64,000 nt of DNA, from contig NZ_JABTCF010000003.1 of NCBI RefSeq assembly GCF_014596745.1, forward strand, positions 1 through 64,000. The letters run 5' to 3'. Under the pieces are notes generated by a model. It was not told the DNA's origin and did no database searches. It saw only the letters and a program-made list of their open reading frames with translations. This DNA is from Maribacter aquimaris (lineage in GTDB: Bacteria; Bacteroidota; Bacteroidia; Flavobacteriales; Flavobacteriaceae). Shown here one piece after another: positions 17,933 through 25,885 of the stretch (its first letter is position 1; each line of letters opens with the position of its first letter). Both the position numbers and the translations under genes were made by a program.

Positions 17933-20464
17933 TTAGTTTTTTAAAGTGAAATAGTTGTACTCACGGTATCGTACTTCTTCATCATCTAAACGAAACGAAA
18001 ACTGCCACTCGCCCTTCCATTGTGATATTCGTAAAAGAATATCATTGCGCCCATTCTTGAGTGGCAGTATAATTTCCGTTTCATCTATGATAAAAGGTTG
18101 TTTTATAATTTTGGAGTGAATCAATTTCCCATTCACGAATATTTCCATCCCGTCATTGCTTCCAATAAATGCCTTCACGTTTTTGGCTTGATCGGCATCT
18201 AAAGAACAGTACGCATAGGCTACACTTTTTTCATTGGAGGTAAACTGCTTTCGTAAATTAATGACAGAGCCATCGATGGATTGGAATTCCGTCCATTGGT
18301 ACTCCTTTCCCCTATAGTTTAATGTTGTTCCTTTAACAGGGGGAATATCCTTTTTGGGATTAGGATTATAGGTGAAATCGGGAAGTACTTCCAATGTATC
18401 CAACGGAATACTACCCAATAGTAACCAGTTTTTAAAATATATTTTGTTGTTTTCCTGCAGATCCAAACCTATTTGAAGTGGAGGGGCTAAAGACAGCCCT
18501 AAATCCAGATAGGTTAATTGTTTGTATAAGGCCTGCTCTAGTTTGTGCAGGGAACTTTCCTTATCCTTATAAAATTCCAGAGCATAATCAAGTCCGTAAA
18601 TCTGATTTTCCTTTAACCAAGCTTGACGGAATCTATTGGCCAAAAGACCATACATTTTATGGAGTTCCCCTACTTGAGCCATACAGGAAATAAGTATTGC
18701 CCTGGCTTTAGGGGTATGTGACAGTTGTATTTTTGAAGCCTCCTTATAATCTTCCGCAATGTTCAACAAGGATTCTTTGCTATGTAAAAGTAGGTGGTAT
18801 TGGTCTACGATCAATTCCAAGGATTGCATCTCCATTTGGTTCCTTGTGGCACAAGGTTCCTTTAAAATACTCTTGGCATTTTTTATATTTTCAAGTGCCT
18901 CTTTTAGACCAACGGTCTCCACGATCAAACTATGTCCTGCTTCCGGTAATAATTGCTGTTTCCAAATGGCATCGCCCATGGCAAACGTAAGGGGGTTATC
19001 CTTTAGCTTAAGTAATTGTTCAACGGCTTGGAAGTAGGTGTCGCTGCAACCAAAATTAACTTGACCATATCTTTCGTTGAATTTTGGGGTATCTCCAACA
19101 TTCCAGCTTTTTTCGGCAGCGAAGCCCACACCAGACCAATCGTTGGAGAAAAGATGTATTCCGCCATCATCCCAAATAGTAGTGAACACCCCCTTGGCCC
19201 CTGTTTTGTAACCCGCCTTTGAAAATTCGTCGATATTTGTCCTAGCCATAGTCAGGTCAGGGAACAGTCGATTGGAATTCAAGATTCCGGGAGTGACCAT
19301 AAAATCCAATTTTCTATCGGCGAAAGGTTTTATCCATGGGGAAAAATCTTTCTTGGCACCATATTCCCAAGTAAGATACATGATGTCCTTTGGCACCATA
19401 TCCAATATTTCCTCATATTTGAGAATGATATCACCCGCCATCATCATTTTTTTATTCTTCTTTGCGAGAATGCCATGTAAAAAATTGATATGTTCGGCAT
19501 AAAAGCGAGGAATTCCCACACTTTCTGCATAGGCTTTGGTTTTTCCACGTCCTATATCCCAGGTTTCATCACAGAAGACGTTAAAATAAGGTGAGTTAAA
19601 GGCATCGATATATTCTTCCAATATGGTTTGTAAAAATAATTTCGCTTTTGGGTCAATCGGTGAAATCATTGTACTGGTCGCTCCCATATCCTTATATTGG
19701 GGATATGCCAATATCTTTTCAAAGTGGCCAAAAGATTGGAAAGTCCCTATGAGGTGCATGTAATTCTGAGCTGCATATTCTGATAATTCCCTTATTTGAC
19801 TCAAGGTCAATTTGCCATCACCAGGGGCAAAATCGGGATAGGTTGGCGATTGTATGACTTTTTCCACATAGAAGGTCAGGGCATTTATTTTCAATGCCGA
19901 TAACCGATCGATCTGTTGTTTAATGTATTCAAATGTTGAAATTGGTCCCCGACTGATGTCATCCATGATTATCCTTTCAGGGAAATCGGGCCAGTCTATG
20001 ACCACAACTTCTTTCTCCCATTCCGAGGCAATCAATTGTCTCAATGTTTGTAATCCATAGAAAAGTCCAGCCTGACTATGGGCAGCCAACATGAATTGTT
20101 TTTTCCTTAGAACCAGAACATAACCTTCATTCCCAATCGTTGCTATTTGGTCTTCTTGGACCGCTTTCAAGAGCATGGCGTCAAAATCCGGGTTATCCCC
20201 GAGGATACCCAGTAACAATGGTTTCTTTGTGGTACCGGAATGGGATGGTTGTTCCTTGAAATATGAATTCCACAATTCGACTAGATTGCCAATATTGCTT
20301 CCCTTGGATACCTGTAATTGGATATGGTCCAAGTCCATATTATGACCACCCTCTTTCACTATCTGGGGTAAAGGGACTACAGGAAGATTTTGTGAAAAGG
20401 CGGAATGGCCCATGCACAGCTGTACGAACAAGAACAGAAAATATTTAGGATGCAACATCTTCAT
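17933..20464 (-). CDS. Exported GH20-like beta-N-acetylhexosaminidase
   Basis: An 843-residue protein: signal peptide (cleavage near AFSQ-N, residue 25), GH20 N-terminal alpha/beta domain (about 27-155, ending AGLFYGLQTLRQL), TIM-barrel (about 163-480) beginning PERIIMDDISRG, and a long C-terminal helical/beta extension. The catalytic Asp-Glu pair is seen as CDETWDIGRG (D299, E300), the variant of the GH20 HxGGDE motif used by a known Bacteroidota subgroup. It should release terminal GlcNAc or GalNAc by substrate-assisted catalysis. The start codon overlaps the GH28 stop by one base. A C-terminal galactose-binding-like module (about 690-835) may bind carbohydrate. Confidence 0.85.
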   Translation of the reverse strand: MKMLHPKYFLFLFVQLCMGHSAFSQNLPVVPLPQIVKEGGHNMDLDHIQLQVSKGSNIGNLVELWNSYFKEQPSHSGTTKKPLLLGILGDNPDFDAMLLKAVQEDQIATIGNEGYVLVLRKKQFMLAAHSQAGLFYGLQTLRQLIASEWEKEVVVIDWPDFPERIIMDDISRGPISTFEYIKQQIDRLSALKINALTFYVEKVIQSPTYPDFAPGDGKLTLSQIRELSEYAAQNYMHLIGTFQSFGHFEKILAYPQYKDMGATSTMISPIDPKAKLFLQTILEEYIDAFNSPYFNVFCDETWDIGRGKTKAYAESVGIPRFYAEHINFLHGILAKKNKKMMMAGDIILKYEEILDMVPKDIMYLTWEYGAKKDFSPWIKPFADRKLDFMVTPGILNSNRLFPDLTMARTNIDEFSKAGYKTGAKGVFTTIWDDGGIHLFSNDWSGVGFAAEKSWNVGDTPKFNERYGQVNFGCSDTYFQAVEQLLKLKDNPLTFAMGDAIWKQQLLPEAGHSLIVETVGLKEALENIKNAKSILKEPCATRNQMEMQSLELIVDQYHLLLHSKESLLNIAEDYKEASKIQLSHTPKARAILISCMAQVGELHKMYGLLANRFRQAWLKENQIYGLDYALEFYKDKESSLHKLEQALYKQLTYLDLGLSLAPPLQIGLDLQENNKIYFKNWLLLGSIPLDTLEVLPDFTYNPNPKKDIPPVKGTTLNYRGKEYQWTEFQSIDGSVINLRKQFTSNEKSVAYAYCSLDADQAKNVKAFIGSNDGMEIFVNGKLIHSKIIKQPFIIDETEIILPLKNGRNDILLRISQWKGEWQFSFRLDDEEVRYREYNYFTLKN

Positions 20465-22050
20465 CAGTTTTTGTTTTTTGACGTTAGAAAGGGAAAATCT
20501 CCTTCGAGTTCTATGTTTTTGGAATCTTTGTCCTTTACGAGGTAATGTAAGGCAGGATATTGATGGTTACTTTGAATCCAACCATTCGTGCTTTGTCGAA
20601 CGTCAACTACCTTTTTGGTGTTAATATCCGATTGTAGATTTAAACCGGAGAGGGAAAATACCTCTGTATTATCGATTCGGATACCCGGTCTTGGATCCTT
20701 ATTTGTATGCCGTATGTTCACATTCGACATTTGTAATTGTTTTACATTCCTAATAAAAAATCCATAGGCAGGAAGTTTTCCGAACATAGTAGCTTCTGGA
20801 TATGCGTTTTCCATTTCGGGAACTTGGTCGGCAGCCAATTCCGATTCTCCAGTTTTGGAAACCATTATATCGATATTATGCAAGGATACATTTTCAACGT
20901 TCGCCCCAATTATGCCGGTTATTGAAGACCCCGTTTCCCCTGCACCGGTAGCTGTGATATTGGAGATTCTGATATTCCTTATTTTTCCTAGTCCTGGAAT
21001 AGCTGCAGAAGGGTTGTGTTTTCTTGCTCGATTTCCCAATCGTATAAATAAAGGTACTTCCGGACCTTCCATAACCACATTGTTAATGGATATATTTTCC
21101 ATGATTCCCCCATCTACCACTTCCAATGAAATACCACTAATACCTTCGTCGAGGCCATAAATTTTTGTCTTACTTCTTGATGGACGTATGATACAATTGG
21201 AAATGACGACGTTTCTGAACCCTCCTGTGGATTCCGTTCCCATTTTAAGTCCATTGCAATGGCTGCTGATGATACAATTCGTGATCGTAATATATTCCGA
21301 AATCAATGGGGATGTACTTTTTAGCGTTATTCCGTCATCATCGGAATCCCCGATGATATTGGAAATAGTGACATTCTTACAACCATCAATGTCCATCATA
21401 TCATTATTTTTATTCGAATGGTTCCATATTCGCAATCCGTCAAGAGTCACATTTTCGCAACCTAAGTAGTGTTGCATCCAAAAAGCGGAATTTTTCAATT
21501 CGATATCCTTTACGGTTATGTTTTTGGAATTGGAAAACCAAAGCAGGTATGGTCGATTTTTATAACGTTCTGGTTTTTTATTCGTGGTGATTTTAAAAGT
21601 TTCCCCTTGTCCATTGATTGTCCCTTTACCCGAGATTTGGATATTGTTTACATCCTTAGCGAAAATTAAGGCTTGTTTTGCCCAACCTTCACCATAAAAA
21701 CTAATTCCCGCATTGAGTAAGGGGTAGTCTTTGGGGTTGGTGCTTCCCCGAAGTTCGCTTCCTTGACTGAGGTGTACATGGGTATTGTCCTTGAGAATTA
21801 AAGTACCGGTAAGAAAAACCCCTTTTGGAATTAGGACCGTACCACCGGAAGAGGAACAACGGTCAATAAGTTTTTGGATAATGGTCGTATTATCTTTTAT
21901 TCCATCCCCTATGGCACCGTATTCCGTAATATCATACGATTGGGCCAACAAGACATGGATCGACAAAAAGCATATTACCATTTGCAGATTTCTCAAAGTC
22001 ATATACCCTCTGTGTCTATTTCCTTTCATTTTAGCTAAAGTCATTACCAT
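20464..22050 (-). CDS. Exported GH28-family right-handed beta-helix hydrolase (polygalacturonase-like)
   Basis: A 528-residue parallel beta-helix with the leading YDITEYGAIGDGIKDNT pectinase motif (about 39-55). The GH28 catalytic strip is present: NNDMMDIDG (215-223), DDDGITLKS (237-245), SHCNGLKMGTES (263-274) and a basic RSKTKIYG. GH28 enzymes hydrolyse alpha-linked galacturonic acid and related residues by inversion. The His-Cys-Asn in place of Gly-His-Gly marks a divergent subgroup, so substrate may differ. Met17 (MTLRNLQMVICF) gives a cleaner signal peptide than Met1. It starts 12 bp after the isomerase gene. Confidence 0.85.
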   Translation of the reverse strand: MVMTLAKMKGNRHRGYMTLRNLQMVICFLSIHVLLAQSYDITEYGAIGDGIKDNTTIIQKLIDRCSSSGGTVLIPKGVFLTGTLILKDNTHVHLSQGSELRGSTNPKDYPLLNAGISFYGEGWAKQALIFAKDVNNIQISGKGTINGQGETFKITTNKKPERYKNRPYLLWFSNSKNITVKDIELKNSAFWMQHYLGCENVTLDGLRIWNHSNKNNDMMDIDGCKNVTISNIIGDSDDDGITLKSTSPLISEYITITNCIISSHCNGLKMGTESTGGFRNVVISNCIIRPSRSKTKIYGLDEGISGISLEVVDGGIMENISINNVVMEGPEVPLFIRLGNRARKHNPSAAIPGLGKIRNIRISNITATGAGETGSSITGIIGANVENVSLHNIDIMVSKTGESELAADQVPEMENAYPEATMFGKLPAYGFFIRNVKQLQMSNVNIRHTNKDPRPGIRIDNTEVFSLSGLNLQSDINTKKVVDVRQSTNGWIQSNHQYPALHYLVKDKDSKNIELEGDFPFLTSKNKN

Positions 22051-22062
22051 TTTATAACTTTT

Positions 22063-23001
22063 CTATTGGAATAACTGATGTTTTTCGATTTGCTTTTCCA
22101 ACCAAAGTGCTGTTTCACTATATGTCTTGTCCAAATTCCCCACATTGGATTCAGCACCACCTATATCTATTCCGAACCGACCGGAAAAACCGGTTTTTTT
22201 CAAGCTTTGAAAAAAACTATCCCAATGAACATCACCGGAACCAGGCATCAAGTGACCCAATTGGCTGCCCGTATTATCGGATATATGGATGTATGATATT
22301 TTATTGGCCAGCCTTAATGAACATAGGGCAAGGTTGTCTTTAAGAAAGAACTGATTGGCCGTATCCAAATTAAAAACAAGGTTTTTTCGATCAACAATAC
22401 GGGCGAAATTCTCAAAACCATCTGTGTTGGAGACGAGACTCCCTTCACAAGGATGTAAATGATATTTCAGGCCATATTTGTCGGCTATATCACATGCATC
22501 GCTATAGGTGGTAGCCAGTCCTTTCCAATAGGTTTCCCATTCTAAATTCTCAGGTAAGGGCAATCCGTAAAGTTGATCCCCCGTATAATGTCTCTGGATC
22601 GGCATATCGCTAGGATAGTTATAAGGAGGTAAAGGACCATTGTCCAAAACACCTTCTGCACCTAATGCTTTGGCAATTTCACATCCCTGCTCAAAATACC
22701 GTAACTGTTTTTGTCTCACTTCATGGTCGAAGGCACTCATTTCAGGAAGAACGATGCAAAAAACGGGGACTTCAAGTCCCAATTCCTCAACTTGTTGCAC
22801 AATATCCTTCTGATTTTGATATAAATATTCAATATTCGCATGCCCTATACCCTCCAATTCAATGGACGAAAAACCCAGACTTGCCATTTCCCTAATATGT
22901 GCCGTGGTATTCTCCACTTTTGGTGGATAACCATACTTACTGATTGTATATAAATAAGCACAAGTGATTTTTTGACTTATTCTTTTTGACTTTATTTCCA
23001 T
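22063..23001 (-). CDS. Sugar phosphate isomerase/epimerase-like TIM-barrel protein
   Basis: A 312-residue cytosolic protein of the AP-endonuclease-2/xylose-isomerase-like TIM-barrel superfamily. Visible metal-site candidates: E54 in SSIELEGIGH, YHLHPCEGSL (HxH, about 180-189), VFNLDTANQF (D about 207) and the terminal RFGIDIGG. Members isomerise or epimerise sugars or inosose and keto-acids. It sits between the transporter (17 bp upstream) and GH28 (12 bp downstream), so it should act on an imported monosaccharide or uronate. The exact reaction cannot be assigned. Confidence 0.82.
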   Translation of the reverse strand: MEIKSKRISQKITCAYLYTISKYGYPPKVENTTAHIREMASLGFSSIELEGIGHANIEYLYQNQKDIVQQVEELGLEVPVFCIVLPEMSAFDHEVRQKQLRYFEQGCEIAKALGAEGVLDNGPLPPYNYPSDMPIQRHYTGDQLYGLPLPENLEWETYWKGLATTYSDACDIADKYGLKYHLHPCEGSLVSNTDGFENFARIVDRKNLVFNLDTANQFFLKDNLALCSLRLANKISYIHISDNTGSQLGHLMPGSGDVHWDSFFQSLKKTGFSGRFGIDIGGAESNVGNLDKTYSETALWLEKQIEKHQLFQ

Positions 23002-23018
23002 ATAATTTTAAAATCAAT

Positions 23019-24299
23019 TTAAAAGAACAGACCCATATACCCCACTACAGCCATATATATGGTGAATAATAGGATAAGAATCATGGTTATATTTTGCCTT
23101 ATATTGAACTTGTATTTCCCCATTATTTTTTTGTCATTCAATAATATCAAGATGAGAAAAAGGATTAGTGGGGTTGCCATTATTGCGAGTGATTGGGAAG
23201 CGATCATTATAAAGATAGGCCTGCCCCCAAATAATGGAAAGGTAACACTTATCAAAATTCCTAAAATTATCAAACCGCGGGAAACGGGTGACTTTAAATT
23301 GGATTTGACCCCTTGAAAATCGGACCAAAGCCACGGTGCCAACAATAAGATTGGAAAAAGCGATGAGAGTCCGGCGCTTACAATACCAAAAACAAATATG
23401 GAGGATGCAAATTTCCCCGCCAAGGGCTCCATCAATTTAACCATATCAATAGCATTTTCTATATGTAAGCCTTTTGGGAATAAGGTACCCGCAGCACATC
23501 CCATAACCGCTAGGCTAAGTATGAACATAAGCCCCGATGAGATTGCCGCATCACGTTTTTCAATTTTCAAATCCTTTAGGGTCCATCCTTTTTCTGAGAC
23601 CAAAACCGATCGAACGACATAGAGTACACCTCCCATTGTGGTTCCCACCATACCTGAGATTATCAAAAAAGTGTGATTTTCCTTTGGCAATGTCGGAATC
23701 AAACCAATCAAGTAATCTACCGGTGGCGGACTTGTGACAAAAAGGGTCATTAAGAAACTTGCTGCCATCAGACCAACGAACACCGCCAATACTTTTTCAA
23801 AAAACCTATACCTACCCTGCCAAAGAAGAAAGACGAGTATGGCGCTAAAAAAAAGCCAAATCAGCATGGGATGAAATCCGCTACCATCCGAAGTGTATGG
23901 TCTGGACCATTCTTGTATTATCTGGGTCACAACCCCCATTATCCCTATACAAGAAGCAAATTCACTAAGAATCAAGGACAATAGGATAAACATGGCTATA
24001 CCATAACCAAAACGACTTCTAAAGCTTTGTAATACCGTTTTACCGGATACTATGGTAAATTTTCCAAAACTGATAATTAAAAAATAGGTAAACACGCAGG
24101 ACAATAAAAGCGCCCAACTCAGCCGCAATCCGTATTGGGCTCCTGAAGTGGCCATAGTGGTAACACTTCCTGTACCTATATTATATCCCAATAAAAATAA
24201 TCCAGGAGCTATAGAAGACACTAAAAGGGCTACCTTGCCTTTGAAAGCTCCTAATTTGCTTCGATATCCTGTATTACCCAATTTGTGTTTATCGCCCAT
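23019..24299 (-). CDS. Nramp-superfamily membrane transporter lacking metal-binding motifs
   Basis: A 426-residue protein with about eleven transmembrane helices and the Nramp (LeuT-like) fold. In true Nramp Mn/Fe transporters TM1 carries DPGN and TM6 carries MPH. Here the aligned positions read NIGT (40-43, within LGYNIGTGS) and MGG (222-224, within GTTMGGVLYVVRS). Both metal-coordinating motifs are therefore gone, and transport of divalent metals is unlikely. As the first gene of a sugar-catabolic operon, with the LacI regulator just upstream, it may carry the sugar or sugar acid into the cytosol. That substrate switch is inference. Confidence 0.82.
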   Translation of the reverse strand: MGDKHKLGNTGYRSKLGAFKGKVALLVSSIAPGLFLLGYNIGTGSVTTMATSGAQYGLRLSWALLLSCVFTYFLIISFGKFTIVSGKTVLQSFRSRFGYGIAMFILLSLILSEFASCIGIMGVVTQIIQEWSRPYTSDGSGFHPMLIWLFFSAILVFLLWQGRYRFFEKVLAVFVGLMAASFLMTLFVTSPPPVDYLIGLIPTLPKENHTFLIISGMVGTTMGGVLYVVRSVLVSEKGWTLKDLKIEKRDAAISSGLMFILSLAVMGCAAGTLFPKGLHIENAIDMVKLMEPLAGKFASSIFVFGIVSAGLSSLFPILLLAPWLWSDFQGVKSNLKSPVSRGLIILGILISVTFPLFGGRPIFIMIASQSLAIMATPLILFLILILLNDKKIMGKYKFNIRQNITMILILLFTIYMAVVGYMGLFF

Positions 24300-24315
24300 T
24301 CCGTTATTCGTATTT

Positions 24316-24360
24316 CGTGTACGTTAACGCAATATAATAATAAAAACGTGGGCGTACACG
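24316..24360. promoter_or_regulatory. Operator/promoter region of the LacI-controlled operon
   Basis: Between the regulator and the transporter start lies an inverted repeat: cgtgtacg (24316-24323) and cgtacacg (24353-24360), with a TATAATAATAA-like stretch between the arms. A LacI-type palindrome core, acgttaacg, sits at 24321-24329, about 20 bp before the transporter ATG. The 8-bp core CGTTAACG recurs at 33167-33180 in front of the DUF1080 cluster. Confidence 0.6.
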
Positions 24361-24382
24361 TAAATTGTTTATTTTTTTTTAA

Positions 24383-25441
24383 TTATAGTTCATTACTCAT
24401 TTGATAATACTGGTAATTCTGGTTGGTCAAGATGTCTATGGGCATATATTGCATTTCTTTGACATCAGCGCCTAGGACCAAATATTGATAGAGGGTCATT
24501 ATTCCCTGATAGCCCTGAAACTCCGGTTTATGGCAAATCAAGAAATGAATGGTCCCATTCTTAAGATATTTCAGGTTCTCCTCGGTCATATCATACCCAA
24601 TAATAAAAATATCCTTCCGACCGATATCCTCCATAAACTTGGCCACAATATTCACTCTGGAATTGGTGACGAATATGCCTTTTATATCCGTATGGTCCTT
24701 TAAAAGATTTTGTAAACTATCCTTTATGTAGGCATAATCCGTATGTCGGATATCCACTTTAATAACAGGTCTAGTACTCCCTTTATCAATTAAATAAGAC
24801 CTAAACCCTTGTTCTATGTGAAAATCATCAATCTTCCAGGATATGTTTGCGACAAGGATCTTGTCTTTCCCATCTAAACAGTAATCAAATAATTGGGCCA
24901 CCTGCCGACCACTATCATTTAAATTAAAACCGATATAACTAAGTGCTTTTTGGTCTTCAAGATAGCTATCAATATAAACTAAAGGTAACTTCTGCTTATT
25001 ACAATCCGCCACAAACTGTCGGGCATCTTCCTTAAAAAGTGGCGATAGAATAACCCCATGTACTTCCTTCTTCCATAGATTATCTATTTGGGTAAGGAAA
25101 GAATCCCTGGAATGAAGTTGAAAAAAGCAGTAATATATTTCAACCCCATATTGTTTAATTTCCTCTGCTGCCCTTTTCATTCCATTAATAGGGGCATTCC
25201 AAAAATCCGTTTCTTTCGAAGCCGATGGCACCAATACCCCTATCCTGTATATTTTTTTTGAAGCCAATCTACTGGCAAGAACATTGGGTTGGTAATCCAG
25301 TTCTTCAATAATCTTTAGAATTTTCAATCGGGTCTTTTCGGAAACCCCTTTTCGCTTGTGTATCACCCTATCCACTGTTCCTATGGACACATTGGCTCTC
25401 TTGGCGATTTCCTTAATACCGTAGTTCTGTTGTTTTCCCAT
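24383..25441 (-). CDS. LacI-family transcriptional regulator
   Basis: A 352-residue protein from MGKQQNYG. A LacI helix-turn-helix (about 6-30, GIKEIAKRANVSIGTVDRVI) and hinge helix (NVLASRLASKK) are followed by a periplasmic-binding-protein-like sensor domain (about 62-345). An in-frame extension of 24 codons upstream (to 25513) looks unlike protein and I exclude it. The gene is co-directional with and directly upstream of the transporter-to-ChbG operon, so it most likely controls it in response to an imported sugar. A decayed close paralogue lies at 28141-28557. Its sensor has SYIGFNLNDSGRQVAQL, typical of sugar-binding members. Confidence 0.93.
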   Translation of the reverse strand: MGKQQNYGIKEIAKRANVSIGTVDRVIHKRKGVSEKTRLKILKIIEELDYQPNVLASRLASKKIYRIGVLVPSASKETDFWNAPINGMKRAAEEIKQYGVEIYYCFFQLHSRDSFLTQIDNLWKKEVHGVILSPLFKEDARQFVADCNKQKLPLVYIDSYLEDQKALSYIGFNLNDSGRQVAQLFDYCLDGKDKILVANISWKIDDFHIEQGFRSYLIDKGSTRPVIKVDIRHTDYAYIKDSLQNLLKDHTDIKGIFVTNSRVNIVAKFMEDIGRKDIFIIGYDMTEENLKYLKNGTIHFLICHKPEFQGYQGIMTLYQYLVLGADVKEMQYMPIDILTNQNYQYYQMSNEL

Positions 25442-25885
25442 TATATAATTTTCATGGACCTCAATATGGTAGTAATTTGAATAATAGCAATTAGAACGTA
25501 TATCGTAGATCATCCTTTGCTCCCTGCAATATTACGAAATCCTTACAAGTTGTTTGGAATATCTTGTTTTAACTACTTATTCCTGTCCGTTTCATACTAA
25601 TTCAACTTTTTTATTTAAGAGCTTCTACAAAGCATCGAAAATTGGGGTTGTACTTCTAGGTTGATTCGGAAAAAGCCTATTGTAGATCCTTGTATCAATC
25701 TATTTTGCAATTGATGAACCGCATGCCACGGTTCCTCTTGCTTGCTACTGTTATTTTAAAGCTTTGGCTCCATTTAAATGGAGGAAAATCAGGGGCATCA
25801 ACTGTTCCCCTATAATTCTATAAGGGTTTTTCATTTGGATAAATGTTTGTTCACGGTTTGTCGTTTAATTAAAACCCTTTGCCCG
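25442..25885. other. Intergenic region with a 16-bp perfect palindrome
   Basis: No coding sequence is supported between the regulator start and the acylase stop. A perfect palindrome ctccatttaaatggag lies at 25768-25783, about 330 bp upstream of the LacI gene. It could be an operator or a weak hairpin. I see no T-run next to it. Confidence 0.5.
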
